Source: Oleiagrimonas sp963817755 (GTDB lineage Bacteria; Pseudomonadota; Gammaproteobacteria; Xanthomonadales; Rhodanobacteraceae). Taken from it: 64,000 bases of DNA. Made by a program: the position numbers and the translations under genes. The stretch lies in the NCBI GenBank assembly GCA_963817755.1, contig CAWFPB010000003.1, positions 62,001 through 126,000 of the forward strand, given 5' to 3'. Each line of letters starts with the position of its first letter. Position 1 is the stretch's first letter. Positions 35,995 through 45,487 of this stretch are shown piece by piece. Under the pieces are notes generated by a model. That model was not told the origin of the DNA, searched no databases, and saw only the letters and a program-made list of their open reading frames with translations.

Positions 35995-37023
35995 GTGGAG
36001 AAGAGCGTGGACTATGCGACTGCGGTCCGGGAGACCTGGCGACACCATGAGCTCGGTGGTGCCGAGGGCATCCATGTTTCTCTCGTGCGCTATGCAACCC
36101 TGGCCGCGTCCAGCCACAACACGCAGCCGTGGGTGTTCGGCCACGAGCCCGGACGGATTCGGATTGCGCCCGATTTCTCGCGCCGCTGTCCCGCGGTCGA
36201 CCCGGACGATCATCATCTGTATGCAAGCCTGGGGTGTGCGGCCGAGAACCTGTTGATCGCCGCACGGGCCGCCGGCCTGCAGGGGCATGCTTCCTTTGAT
36301 GCGTCCTCGCCGGGGGTGCGGATCGACCTCGAGAAAGCGCCTCCCGACCGGTCGGAGCTTTTCGAGGCCATTCCCAGGCGCCAGTGCAGCCGCGCCGAAT
36401 ACGATGGACGCGAATTGCCGGTCGACGCGCTGGAACGGCTGGAAAAGGCCGGAAATGGCTGCGGCGTATCGATCCTGCTACTGACCGGCGACACGCGCAA
36501 AGAGGACATGGCCGAGTATGTGGCGGAGGGCAACACGGCGCAGTTCGCCGATTGCGTCTGGCGCCGGGAGCTGAGATCGTGGATCCGTTTCAGTGCGGCC
36601 GAGGCCCTGCGCACCCGTGACGGTCTGTATGGTCCCGTGATGGGCAACCCGGACGCGCCCCGCTGGCTGGGTGAGCTGTTCATGCGTCTGATGTTTTCGG
36701 CGAAGCGGCAGAACAGAAAAGACATCCAGCACATCCGCAGCTCCGGGGCCATCGCGGTGATTTTTTCCGAGGCGGATGACCCCGAGCACTGGATCGAGGC
36801 CGGCCGGTGCTACCAGCGCCTCGCGCTGCAGGCGGCCGCCCTGGACCTGCGCACGGCGTTCATCAACCAACCCGTCGAGGTGTCCGTACTTCGACCGCAA
36901 TTGGCCGCGTATCTCGGTATCGGCAACCGCCGCCCGGACTTGGTCGTGCGGATCGGTCGAGGACCGGAGATGCCGCGCTCACTGCGTCGTCCGGTCGAAG
37001 ACGTTCTCGGTGGCTCCGGCTAG
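35995..37023 (+). CDS. Acg-family FMN-binding nitroreductase-like protein
   Basis: A protein of about 342 aa in the Acg/nitroreductase family. The flavin-site motif AASSHNTQPW is near residue 36, the second half has FMRLMFSAKRQ and CYQRLALQAAALDLRTAFINQPVE, and the tail LRPQLAAYLGIGNRRPDLVVRIGRG is conserved in the family. Members are induced in hypoxia or dormancy in actinobacteria and lie under FNR/Anr in some Proteobacteria; their substrate is unknown. GTG 35995 is chosen because similarity begins soon after; another GTG at 35929 is possible. It follows the accessory region directly. Confidence 0.8.
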   Translation: MEKSVDYATAVRETWRHHELGGAEGIHVSLVRYATLAASSHNTQPWVFGHEPGRIRIAPDFSRRCPAVDPDDHHLYASLGCAAENLLIAARAAGLQGHASFDASSPGVRIDLEKAPPDRSELFEAIPRRQCSRAEYDGRELPVDALERLEKAGNGCGVSILLLTGDTRKEDMAEYVAEGNTAQFADCVWRRELRSWIRFSAAEALRTRDGLYGPVMGNPDAPRWLGELFMRLMFSAKRQNRKDIQHIRSSGAIAVIFSEADDPEHWIEAGRCYQRLALQAAALDLRTAFINQPVEVSVLRPQLAAYLGIGNRRPDLVVRIGRGPEMPRSLRRPVEDVLGGSG

Positions 37024-37032
37024 GGCGCCCTC

Positions 37033-37644
37033 GTGTCCACGCTCGGCAAGTGGTCTGCATCGGCCCTGTTCCTCGTCGGCCTCGCCTATGCCGTCGCCAT
37101 TGCGCTTGGCATGTGGACGTACGGCCTGGATCGTCCCATCGGCGGTGTCGTGCTGGTAGTCATGGAACTGCTCACGATGCTTTCCGCGATGCTCATCGTG
37201 CTCCTGATGGCGGCCGTGCATGGCGACGCATCCGAAGCATGCAAGACCCATGCGCTGATCGCGCTCGTGTTTGCCGGGTTGCTTGCGGGTGTCACGACAA
37301 GCGTCCATTTCGTGCACCTGACCGTTCTTCGTCCGCTCGGCCAGGTCGGGCTGGCCTGGCCATCGCCGTTGTATGCGGCGGAGTTGCTCGCGTGGGACGT
37401 GTTCTTCGGATGGGCGCTGCTTTTTGCGGCACCCGCGGTGCGAGGCAAGCGTTTCCGTCATGCGACGCGATGGACGATGAACATGTGTGGTGCCGCCTGT
37501 CTCATCGGGATATCGGGTCCGGCCACGGGCCATATGCGACTGCAGTTCGTGGCGGTGGCTGGATACGGGCTCGTGTTTCCCGTCGTGTGCCTGTTGCTTG
37601 CGTTGGACTGGAGGGACCAGCCTGACGCATCGCCATGGCCATGA
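37033..37644 (+). CDS. Unidentified six-helix membrane protein
   Basis: A 203-aa integral membrane protein, GTG start at 37033, 9 bp after the nitroreductase stop, so probably co-transcribed. Helices include FLVGLAYAVAIALGMW, GGVVLVVMELLTMLSAML, HALIALVFAGLLAGVTTSV and VAGYGLVFPVVCLLLAL. HFVHL near residue 92 and GHMRL near 168 offer His in membrane context. No family recognised. Confidence 0.7.
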   Translation: MSTLGKWSASALFLVGLAYAVAIALGMWTYGLDRPIGGVVLVVMELLTMLSAMLIVLLMAAVHGDASEACKTHALIALVFAGLLAGVTTSVHFVHLTVLRPLGQVGLAWPSPLYAAELLAWDVFFGWALLFAAPAVRGKRFRHATRWTMNMCGAACLIGISGPATGHMRLQFVAVAGYGLVFPVVCLLLALDWRDQPDASPWP

Positions 37645-37729
37645 AGTGTCCGGTTCCATTCCCGACGATGGTGAAGGGGAGAGCTTCGCTCGCCATGGCG
37701 GACGGTGCCCGTCCTACGTGGCGCAGTGT

Positions 37730-38206
37730 TCAGTTCGTCGCGGGCTTGTTTTCCGCGCTTGTCCTGGCGCGGGCCAGGAGCTGGTCGAGCTGGTTGGCGA
37801 AGGCTTGGCGGTCGCGCGGGCCGAGGGCGGCCTGGCCGCCGGTGTCGATGCCGGACGAGCGCAGGGTGTCCATGAAGTCGCGCAGGTTCAGGCGTTCTCG
37901 GATGTTGTTCTCGGTGTAGAGCTCGCCGCGCGGGTTCAGCGCCAGGGCGTCCTTTGCGATCACTTCGGCGGCCAGCGGGATGTCGCCGGTGACCACCAGG
38001 TCGCCGGGCTGCACGCGGCGGACGATCTCGTTGTCGGCCACGTCGAAGCCATGCTCGACCTGCAGCGCGCGGATGTTGCGCGCGGCCGGCACCTTGATCC
38101 AGCGGTTGGCGACCAGGGTGAGCTCGATACCGGTGCGCTCGGCGGCGCGGAACAGGATCTCCTTGATGACCACCGGGCAGGCGTCGGCGTCGACCCAGAT
38201 ATGCAT
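37730..38206 (-). CDS. yaiI: YaiI/YqxD family (DUF188) protein
   Basis: A 158-aa protein with the DUF188 signature: MHIWVDADACPVVIKEILFR at the N-terminus, VANRWIKVP, and GDLVVTGDIPLAAEVIAKDA. The fold is PIN-like with clustered Asp residues, and nuclease activity is suspected but unproven. Start ATG 38206 fits the family exactly. The gene follows lpxH on the same strand. Confidence 0.93.
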   Translation of the reverse strand: MHIWVDADACPVVIKEILFRAAERTGIELTLVANRWIKVPAARNIRALQVEHGFDVADNEIVRRVQPGDLVVTGDIPLAAEVIAKDALALNPRGELYTENNIRERLNLRDFMDTLRSSGIDTGGQAALGPRDRQAFANQLDQLLARARTSAENKPATN

Positions 38207-38219
38207 GCGCGCGGTCGCC

Positions 38220-38951
38220 TCAGCCGGCCAGCGGCAGGCCGGCCAGGTCGATGCCGCCGGCGTCCACGCGCAACACCGAGCCCTGCTCGTACCAGTCGCC
38301 CAGCACGATGCGCTGCGCCTGGCGTCCGTCCAGTGCCAGGTCGTGCACGGCGGGGCGGTGCGTATGGCCATGGATCAGCTGCGTGACGCCGGCTTCGCGC
38401 ATGGCGTTCTCCACGGCCCCCTGGTTGACGTCCATGATGGTCTCGCCGGTGTTTCCGGTGTGCGCCTGGCTCTCGGCGCGCGACTTGGCGGCGAAGGCAC
38501 GGCGGGCGTCCAGCGGCATGGCCAGCACCTGCTGTTTCCATTCCGGACGGCGCACGTCGGCGCGGACCTTCTGGTAGACGGTGTCGTCGGTGCACAGCAG
38601 GTCGCCGTGCATCAGCAGGGTGGGGGTGCCGTACAGGTCATGCACGGTCGGGTCGTCCAGCAGCGTCATGCCTGCGCGCGTGGCGAAATCCTCGCCCAGC
38701 AGGAAATCGCGGTTGCCGTGCATGAAGTACACCGGCACGCCGGACTCGTGCACGGCGCGCGTGGCGCGGGCGATGCGTGCGGGCAGCTCGGCGTCGTCGT
38801 CGTCGCCGACCCAGGCCTCGACCAGGTCGCCGAGGATGTACAGCGCGTCGGCGCCGCGCACTTCATCGCTGGCCAGGAAGGCCTCGAACAGGTCGGTGAT
38901 GTGCGGGCGGCTGTCGTCCAGGTGCAGGTCGGAAATGAACAGTGTGCTCAT
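38220..38951 (-). CDS. lpxH: UDP-2,3-diacylglucosamine diphosphatase LpxH
   Basis: LpxH (243 aa) cleaves UDP-2,3-diacylglucosamine to lipid X in lipid A synthesis, at the inner membrane face. It is a calcineurin-like phosphoesterase with FISDLHLDDSRPH (DxH) at the start, ILGDLVEAWVGDDD (GDxxD), FMHGNRDFLLG (GNHD-type) and LIHGHTHRPAVH (GHTH). Its ATG overlaps the cyclophilin stop. Confidence 0.96.
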   Translation of the reverse strand: MSTLFISDLHLDDSRPHITDLFEAFLASDEVRGADALYILGDLVEAWVGDDDDAELPARIARATRAVHESGVPVYFMHGNRDFLLGEDFATRAGMTLLDDPTVHDLYGTPTLLMHGDLLCTDDTVYQKVRADVRRPEWKQQVLAMPLDARRAFAAKSRAESQAHTGNTGETIMDVNQGAVENAMREAGVTQLIHGHTHRPAVHDLALDGRQAQRIVLGDWYEQGSVLRVDAGGIDLAGLPLAG

Positions 38952-39652
38952 GAGTGCTTCTTGGCGGGCTTCTTTTTCGCGGACGCCGCGGCGGGTTTGG
39001 CCGGGGCCTTGGCAGTGGCGCTTGCCGCCGGGGCGGACCCTTCGCCGATCACATGGGCGCTTTCGATCACCACCAGCGGTTTGGGTACGTCGCCGGAGAA
39101 CGGGCCCTGGGCATGGGTGGGCAGCCTGGCGATCTTGTCGACCACCTCCATGCCCTTGATCACCTTGCCGAAGACCGTGTAGCCCCAGGTCAGGCCGCTC
39201 TGGTCGCTGGTGAAGTCCAGGCGCCGGTTGTCGACCAGGTTGATGAAGAACTGCGAGGTGCCCGAGTTCGGGTCGGCGCCGCGCGCCACGGCGATGGTGC
39301 CGCGCAGGTTGGACAGGCCGTTGTCGGCCTCGGCCGGCACCGGTGCGCGGGTGCGCTTGGGGGTGAGCTGGCGCGTGTACAGCCCGCCCTGGATCAGGTA
39401 GCCGTCGATCACGCGGTGGAACACCGTGCCGTCGTAGAAACCGTCGCGTACGTACTTGAGGAAATTGGTCACGCTCTTGGGCGACTTGCCCGGATACAGC
39501 TCAAGAGTGATGTCGCCCTGGCTGGTGTGCAGCAGCACTTCCGGCGGCGGCGTCGGGGCGGCCGGCGTGGAGGCGGCCGGGGCCGGCGCATCCTGGGCGA
39601 GTACGGCGGCGGGCAGGACGAGCAGGGCGAGGGCGAGCAGTATTCTGTGCAT
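38948..39652 (-). CDS. Periplasmic cyclophilin-type peptidyl-prolyl isomerase
   Basis: A 234-aa protein with a signal peptide (MHRILLALALLVLPAAVLAQ), a short Pro/Ala linker, and a cyclophilin domain from about residue 42 to 205: VFHRVIDGYLIQGG (catalytic Arg), GTSQFFINLVDN and WGYTVFGKV. The C-terminus is a Lys/Ala-rich tail ending KKKPAKKHS. It should assist folding of exported proteins. ATG 39652 is chosen because it opens the signal peptide. Confidence 0.93.
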   Translation of the reverse strand: MHRILLALALLVLPAAVLAQDAPAPAASTPAAPTPPPEVLLHTSQGDITLELYPGKSPKSVTNFLKYVRDGFYDGTVFHRVIDGYLIQGGLYTRQLTPKRTRAPVPAEADNGLSNLRGTIAVARGADPNSGTSQFFINLVDNRRLDFTSDQSGLTWGYTVFGKVIKGMEVVDKIARLPTHAQGPFSGDVPKPLVVIESAHVIGEGSAPAASATAKAPAKPAAASAKKKPAKKHS

Positions 39653-39736
39653 GGCGTGTCGTGGGGCGCAGCGATGCCTCGGAAGCATCATGATACCCGC
39701 GTCGGGGTGCGGCGCGGCGCGGTTCGGGATATCGAT

Positions 39737-41257
39737 TCAGGAATCCTCGGCGTGCAGCTCCAGATCGATGCCCAGTTCGGCCAAGTAGGGTGGTTCGCGG
39801 TCGAGATCGGTGGCGGTCAGGGGATGGCGTTCCAGCCACCGTGCGGGCAGGTGCAACTGGAGTTGCTTGTCCTGGGCGAGCAGTCGGACCACGGGCAGCT
39901 TTTGTTCGCGTCGGGCGCGGCGCAGCAATACCGCCAAACGCAGTAGCGCGGCCAGGCGCCGGGCCAGCAGCCGGTAGCGCCGGGGCAGGGTGTCGAACAG
40001 CCTGGCGTCGATCTTGCGGCGGTGGCTCTGCACGATGGCGGCCAGCAGTTCCTGCTCCTGGCGCGAGAAGCCGGCCAGGTCGGCGTTGCGCAGGATGTAG
40101 CCGGCGTGCACGTGGTGCTGGCTGTGCGCGATGGCCAGGCCGATCTCGTGCACGCGCGCGGCCCACACCAGCCACTCGCGCTGGCCCGGGGCGAAGGTCC
40201 ACTGTGCGTCGGCCTGCTCGAATAGCATCAATGCAGTGTCTTCCACGCGCGCGGCCTGGGCCGTGTCAACCGCATGGCGGGTGGCCAGCGACTGGATGCT
40301 GGCGATGCGCGGGTCGCGGTCGCTGCTGCGACCGAGCAGGTCCCACAGCACGCCCTCGCGCATGGCGATCTCGCTGACCTTCATCGAGCGGATGCGCAGT
40401 TCGCGGAAGGCGGCCTCGAGCACGGCCACGCCGCCGGCGATGATCGGCGCGCGATCGGCGCTCAGGCCGGGCAGGTCGATGGCGTCGATGCTCCCCGCCT
40501 TGAGCATGCGCTTGCGCAGGGCGGCCAAGTGCTCGGGCTCGACGCCGTCGTCAGACAGCTTCAGTGCCTGCACGATGGTACCGATGGCCTTGGCCGTGCC
40601 GGACGAGCCGATGGTCTCATTCCAGCCGGTCTCTCGGTAGTCGGCGGCGAACTGCTGCAGCTGCAGGCCGATCTCGTCCTGGGCGCGCTGCCAGCGTTCG
40701 GCCGTGAGGCGGCCGTCGGGGAAGAAGCGCAACGTCGAGGCCACGCAGCCGACCTGCACGCTCTCGGTCTGCAGGGGCTCCAGCTCGCGGCCGATGATGA
40801 ATTCGGTGCTGCCGCCGCCGACGTCGATCACCAGCCGGCGCTGGCGCGAGCGCGGCAGGCCATGGCTGACGCCGAGGAAGATCAGGCGCCCTTCCTCGCG
40901 CCCGGACACCACGTCCACGGGCTGGCCGAGGGCCTGCTCGGCCTGGTCGAGGAATCCCTCCGGGTCGGCCAGCTGGCGCACGGCGTTGGTGGCGATGGCG
41001 CGCACCCGTTGGGCGGGGATGCCGGCGATGCGCTGGCCGAATCGGGCCAGGCAATCCATTGCCCGCTGGAGGTAGGCGGGGTCGAGGCTGCCGTCCTCGT
41101 TCACGCCGGCGGCCAGGCGCACGCTCTCGCGCACGCGGTCGATCAGGCGCGGGGTGCCCTTGTCGTAGCGTGCCACCACCAGATGGAAGCTGTTCGACCC
41201 GAGGTCGGCGGCGGCGATCAGTTCGCCGTCGCGGATCGATTCGCCGGTTTCGCTCAA
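39737..41257 (-). CDS. ppx: Exopolyphosphatase Ppx
   Basis: Ppx (506 aa) releases phosphate from polyphosphate ends and belongs to the Ppx/GppA ASKHA family. N-terminal ATP/phosphate loops are LIAAADLGSNSFHLVVARYD and VIDVGGGSTEFIIG; the HD-like C-terminal domain has VWAARVHEIGLAIAHSQHHVHA. TTG at 41257 is taken as start because GAGGAAAG lies 5 nt upstream; a GTG at 41317 would add 20 residues with no ribosome-binding site. It follows ppk by 67 bp. Confidence 0.93.
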   Translation of the reverse strand: MSETGESIRDGELIAAADLGSNSFHLVVARYDKGTPRLIDRVRESVRLAAGVNEDGSLDPAYLQRAMDCLARFGQRIAGIPAQRVRAIATNAVRQLADPEGFLDQAEQALGQPVDVVSGREEGRLIFLGVSHGLPRSRQRRLVIDVGGGSTEFIIGRELEPLQTESVQVGCVASTLRFFPDGRLTAERWQRAQDEIGLQLQQFAADYRETGWNETIGSSGTAKAIGTIVQALKLSDDGVEPEHLAALRKRMLKAGSIDAIDLPGLSADRAPIIAGGVAVLEAAFRELRIRSMKVSEIAMREGVLWDLLGRSSDRDPRIASIQSLATRHAVDTAQAARVEDTALMLFEQADAQWTFAPGQREWLVWAARVHEIGLAIAHSQHHVHAGYILRNADLAGFSRQEQELLAAIVQSHRRKIDARLFDTLPRRYRLLARRLAALLRLAVLLRRARREQKLPVVRLLAQDKQLQLHLPARWLERHPLTATDLDREPPYLAELGIDLELHAEDS

Positions 41258-41324
41258 TGGACTTTCCTCGCACTGCTGCGCCGATGATGGCACGAGCGGC
41301 GCGGGTGCTGCAGGCACCGGGATC

Positions 41325-43442
41325 TCAGGTCAGTTTCTCGAGCAGGAATTTCTGCGCGCCGTGCGCGGGATCGTCGCCGGGCGTGAGGCGCGTGTAGCGC
41401 CCGTCGGCACCCATGCTCCAGGCTTGGGTGTTGTCGCGCAGGTAGTTGTCCAGGGCCTCGTCGAAGACCCGTTGGGCCAGCTGCGGATCGAGGATGGGAA
41501 AGGCGACCTCGATGCGATGCTTGAGGTTGCGCTCCATCCAGTCGGCGCTGGCGCAATACAGCTCCGGTTCGCCGTCGTTGGCGAACCAGTAGACCCGGCT
41601 GTGTTCCAGGAACCGGCCGACCACCGAGCGCACGCGGATATTCTCCGACACCCCGGGCAGGCCGGGACGCAGGGTGCAGGCGCCGCGCACGATCAGGTCG
41701 ATCTGCACACCGGCGATCGAGGCGCGGTAGAGCGCCTCGACCACGCTGGGCTCGTTGACCGCGTTCATGCGCGCGATGATGCGCGCCGGTCGGCCGGCCC
41801 GTGCGTGCCCGATCTCGCGATCGATCCGTGCCAGCACGGCCTGGTGCAGGCTGAACGGCGATTGCAGCAGTTGCTTGAGGGGCTCGATCTGGCCCAGCCC
41901 GGACAGTTGCTGGAAGATGGTGTTCATGTCCTCGGCGATCTCCGGCTGCGCGGTGATCAGCGACAGGTCGGTGTACACGCGCGAGGTGCCGGTGTGGTAG
42001 TTGCCGGTGCTCAGGTGCGCGTAGCGGCGCAGGCGGCCTTCCTCGCGGCGCACGATCAGCAGCATCTTGGCATGGGTCTTGTGTCCGACCACGCCGTACA
42101 CGACCTGCACGCCGGTTTCCTGCAGGCGCGTGGCCAGCTCGATGTTGGCCGCCTCGTCAAAACGCGCGCGCAATTCCACCACCACGGTGACGTCCTTGCC
42201 GTTGCGCGCGGCCTGTACCAGCAATTCGGTCAGTGGCGACTCGATGCCCACGCGGTAGAAGGTCTGCTTGATGGCCAGCACCTGTGGGTCGTGCACGGCC
42301 TGGCGCAGTAGCTCGACCACGGTCTGGAAGGCATCGTAGGGCTGGTGCAGCAGGATGTCCCGGTGCGCCACCGCTTCGAACAGGTTTGGATACTGGGTCA
42401 GTTCGGCCGGCATGCGCGGGGTGAAAGCGGCGAATTTCAGGTCCGGGCGGTCGACCATGTCGTAGATGGCGATCACGCGGTTGATGTTCACCGGGCCGTC
42501 GCAGCGGTACACGTCGTGCTCGCCGAGGCCGAAGTTGGCCGTCAAAAGGTCGGTGATCGGCTTGGGGCAGTCGTTGGCGATCTCCAAGCGCACTGGCTTG
42601 GCGTAGCCACGACCGGCCAGCTCCTCCGACAGCGCCGAGGCCAGGTTCTCGACCTCGTCCTCGTCGACCACCAGCTCGCTGTTGCGGGTGACCCGGAACT
42701 GGAACGAGCCCTTGACCTGGAAGCCGGGGAACATGTCGTCGGCGAAATGGTGCAGCAGGCCGGACAGGAACACGAAGTCGTGGCCGTCCCCGGAGACCTC
42801 TTCGGGCAGCCGGATGATCCGCGGCAGCGAGCGCGGCGCGCGCACTAGCGCCATGTGTCCCTCGCGACCGAAGGCGTCGTGGCCCTCCAGGGTCACGGCC
42901 AGGTTCAGGCTCTTGTTGAGGATGCGCGGGAACGGATGCGCCGGGTCCAGGCCCAGCGGCGAAAGCACCGGCAGGATCTCGTTCTGGAAGTAGCCCTTCA
43001 GCCAGCGCTGCTGCTTGTCGTTCCACTCGCGGCGGCCGACAAAGCGGATGCCTTCGGCGGCCAGGGCCGGGAGCATTTCCTCATGCCACACGGCGTACTG
43101 TTCGGCGGTCAGCTCCAGGGCGCGCTGGCGGATGCGCTCGAGCACCTCGCCGACCGGCATGCGATCGGGGCCGGGTATGGCGTCGCCAAAGGCGTGATGG
43201 TGGCGCAGCACGGCCACGCGGACCTCGAAGAACTCGTCCAGGTTGGTGTTGGCGATGCACAGGAAACGCAGCCGTTCCAGCAGCGGTATGTCCGGATCGC
43301 GTGCCTGGGCCAGCACGCGGAAATTGAACTCCAGCGCGGCCAGCTCGCGATTGATGTACAGCTCCGGCCGCTGCAGGGCGGTGTCACGGGTGCTGTCGGT
43401 CGGATCGGGCGAGGCGTTCACGGGAGAGTCCTTGCTGTGCAT
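41325..43442 (-). CDS. ppk: Polyphosphate kinase Ppk1
   Basis: Ppk1 (705 aa) makes polyphosphate reversibly from ATP. Domain order is intact: N domain from YINRELAALEFNFRVL, head domain, then two PLD-like catalytic domains with HKTHAKMLLIVRRE (the autophosphorylated His) and FLEHSRVYWFAND (the second essential His), plus YAHLSTGNYHTGTSRVYTD. Start is uncertain: ATG 43442 is used here; an ATG at 43487 lies at the phoR stop, and a GTG at 43418 has the best ribosome site (AAGGA). Confidence 0.96.
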   Translation of the reverse strand: MHSKDSPVNASPDPTDSTRDTALQRPELYINRELAALEFNFRVLAQARDPDIPLLERLRFLCIANTNLDEFFEVRVAVLRHHHAFGDAIPGPDRMPVGEVLERIRQRALELTAEQYAVWHEEMLPALAAEGIRFVGRREWNDKQQRWLKGYFQNEILPVLSPLGLDPAHPFPRILNKSLNLAVTLEGHDAFGREGHMALVRAPRSLPRIIRLPEEVSGDGHDFVFLSGLLHHFADDMFPGFQVKGSFQFRVTRNSELVVDEDEVENLASALSEELAGRGYAKPVRLEIANDCPKPITDLLTANFGLGEHDVYRCDGPVNINRVIAIYDMVDRPDLKFAAFTPRMPAELTQYPNLFEAVAHRDILLHQPYDAFQTVVELLRQAVHDPQVLAIKQTFYRVGIESPLTELLVQAARNGKDVTVVVELRARFDEAANIELATRLQETGVQVVYGVVGHKTHAKMLLIVRREEGRLRRYAHLSTGNYHTGTSRVYTDLSLITAQPEIAEDMNTIFQQLSGLGQIEPLKQLLQSPFSLHQAVLARIDREIGHARAGRPARIIARMNAVNEPSVVEALYRASIAGVQIDLIVRGACTLRPGLPGVSENIRVRSVVGRFLEHSRVYWFANDGEPELYCASADWMERNLKHRIEVAFPILDPQLAQRVFDEALDNYLRDNTQAWSMGADGRYTRLTPGDDPAHGAQKFLLEKLT

Positions 43443-43483
43443 GTTGATGATAGTCCCGTTGCGTGAACGTGCACGCGTGTGTT

Positions 43484-44752
43484 TCATCCGCCGTTGTGCT
43501 CCGGCGACATCAGGCGCATGGAGCCGAAGGCGCAGCTGAAACTGGAGCCGCGCCCGGGCTCGCTCTCGATATGCAGCTGTGCCTGGTGGCGATTGAGCAC
43601 GTGCTTGACGATCGACAGGCCCAGGCCGGTGCCGCCGCTGTCGCGCGAGCGGCTGGAGGAGACGCGGTAGAAGCGTTCGGTCAGGCGCGCCAGGTGGTTG
43701 GCGGGGATGCCGTAGCCGGTGTCGTTGACCGTGAAGCGGGCGCCACCGTCGCCGGTGCGTTCCCAGATCAGCGTGATGCGGCCCTCGGTGGGCGTGTAGC
43801 GCACGGCGTTGGAGACCAGGTTGGAGAAGGCGCTGTGCAGTTCCTTGAGCGAACCGTACAGGTCGCAATCGGTGCGCTGTTCCAGCTCGATCCCGTGGCG
43901 GCCGTGGCTCAGCGCCAGGGCCTCCTTGCGCAACGTGGCCAGCAGCGGACGCATGGCCACGCGTTCCTCCTTCAGCGCCTGGTGGGTTTCCAGGCGCGAA
44001 AGCATCAGCAGGTCCTCGACGATCTGGCCCATGCGTTCGGACTGCACGCGCATCTCGGTGATCACCGGAGCCAGTTCCGGGTTGTCCTCCGGGTCGAGCA
44101 GTTCCAGGTAGCCGTGGATCACGGTCAGCGGCGTGCGCAGCTCGTGCGAGACGTTGGCGACGAAGTCCTGGCGCACCTGTTCCAGGCGCATCAGGTCGCT
44201 GATGTCGCGACTGAGCAGCAGCCGCTGGTGCTGGCCGAACGGCACCATGGCCACGCCCAGGCGTACCGAAGGGCGATTGGGGGCGGGGACGTCGTTGAGC
44301 GGCTTGCCGGCGCCGCTTTCCAGCCACGGGCCGAGTGTGCTCTCGCGCAGGCGCTGGCTGAGCACCACGCCGCGATCCTGCGGCCGGCGCAGGCCCAGCA
44401 GTTCCTCGCTGGCGCGGTTGAACCAGACCACCTGTCCGTTGCCGTCCAGCAGCACCGCGGCATCGTGCACCGAGTCGGCGGCATTGCGCAGGGCGTGCAG
44501 CTGACGAGATAGCTTGCGCGTGCGCCGCTGCAGGCGCCGATAGCGGGCGTCGGGGACGAAGCGGCTCTTCTCCACCTTGACCGAAAGCTGCCATACGCGC
44601 ACCAGGAGCAGCACCAGTGCCGCCAGTGCTCCCAGCGCCAGGCTCAGGGTCGGGTGGCCGGCCAGGGCGCCGATGATCACGGCCACCACCAGCAAGGCCG
44701 TGACCAGCATCGCCAGGCGGGCGAATCCGGGGGCTTGGGCGGACGTCTTCAC
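43484..44752 (-). CDS. phoR: Phosphate-regulon sensor kinase PhoR
   Basis: PhoR (422 aa) is an inner-membrane histidine kinase that phosphorylates PhoB when phosphate is scarce. Two N-terminal helices (LAMLVTALLVVAVIIGALAG, LALGALAALVLLLVRVW) lead to a PAS domain (AAVLLDGNGQVVWFNRASEE) and the kinase core: H-box VSHELRTPLTVIHGYLE, N-box SAFSNLVSNAVRYTP, and DTGYGIP, GGTGLGLSIVKH. Start GTG 44752 overlaps the phoB stop (GTGA). Confidence 0.95.
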   Translation of the reverse strand: MKTSAQAPGFARLAMLVTALLVVAVIIGALAGHPTLSLALGALAALVLLLVRVWQLSVKVEKSRFVPDARYRRLQRRTRKLSRQLHALRNAADSVHDAAVLLDGNGQVVWFNRASEELLGLRRPQDRGVVLSQRLRESTLGPWLESGAGKPLNDVPAPNRPSVRLGVAMVPFGQHQRLLLSRDISDLMRLEQVRQDFVANVSHELRTPLTVIHGYLELLDPEDNPELAPVITEMRVQSERMGQIVEDLLMLSRLETHQALKEERVAMRPLLATLRKEALALSHGRHGIELEQRTDCDLYGSLKELHSAFSNLVSNAVRYTPTEGRITLIWERTGDGGARFTVNDTGYGIPANHLARLTERFYRVSSSRSRDSGGTGLGLSIVKHVLNRHQAQLHIESEPGRGSSFSCAFGSMRLMSPEHNGG

Positions 44753-45438
44753 ACGTTTCCAGAGAAGCGGTAGCCCGCGCCGCGTACGGTCTGCACCATG
44801 CCGTCCAGTTGCCACGGCTCGAGCGCCTTGCGCAGGCGCCGGATGTGCACGTCGACGGTACGTTCCTCGACGTAGACATTGCCGCCCCAGACGTGGTCGA
44901 GCAGCTGTGCGCGCGAGTAGACGCGCTCGGGGTGAGTCATGAAGAAGTACAGCAGGCGGTATTCGGTCGGCCCGATGCGCAGGGGCTCCCCGCCGGCATA
45001 CACGCGATGCGCGGGACCGTCCAGGCGCAAGCCGCCGATTTCGATGATGCCGTCCGCGTCGTCGCCATGGCTGCGCCGCAGGACCGCCTTGACGCGCGCG
45101 ATCAGCTCGCGGGTCGAGAACGGCTTGACCACGTAGTCGTCGACGCCGGCCTCCAGGCCGTGGACGCGGTCCATTTCCTCGCCGCGCGCGGTCAGCATGA
45201 TCACCGGGATCTCCCGGGTCAGCTCCTCGCGGCGCAGGCGGCGGGCGAATTCCAGGCCGCTGGTGCCGGGCAGCATCCAGTCCAGCAGGATCAGGTCCGG
45301 GACGGTGTCGGCGATGGCCAGCTGTGCGGCCTGGGCGTCCTCGGCATGGATGGGCTCCATGTCCGCCTTGCGGATGGCAAAGGCGACCATGTCACGGATC
45401 GAGGCTTCATCTTCGACGATCAGGATGCGCTTGTGCAC
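44749..45438 (-). CDS. phoB: Phosphate-regulon response regulator PhoB
   Basis: PhoB (229 aa) activates phosphate-starvation genes. The receiver domain has ILIVEDEASIRDMV, the phosphorylated Asp in DLILLDWMLPG, the switch Thr in IMLTARG and DDYVVKPFSTREL. The OmpR-type winged helix follows with FFMTHPERVYSRAQLLDHVWG and VDVHIRRLRKALEP. It heads the phoB-phoR-ppk-ppx run on the minus strand. Confidence 0.96.
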   Translation of the reverse strand: MHKRILIVEDEASIRDMVAFAIRKADMEPIHAEDAQAAQLAIADTVPDLILLDWMLPGTSGLEFARRLRREELTREIPVIMLTARGEEMDRVHGLEAGVDDYVVKPFSTRELIARVKAVLRRSHGDDADGIIEIGGLRLDGPAHRVYAGGEPLRIGPTEYRLLYFFMTHPERVYSRAQLLDHVWGGNVYVEERTVDVHIRRLRKALEPWQLDGMVQTVRGAGYRFSGNV

Positions 45439-45487
45439 GCCGGGTATTCCTGTGTCAGGGCGGTGTCGGGAGCATTGCAGCGCCTCA

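Noticed and set aside
35861..36256. A 131-codon plus-strand open frame overlapping the start of the nitroreductase gene
   Set aside because: Only its first third reads like protein; the rest is an out-of-frame shadow of the nitroreductase gene.
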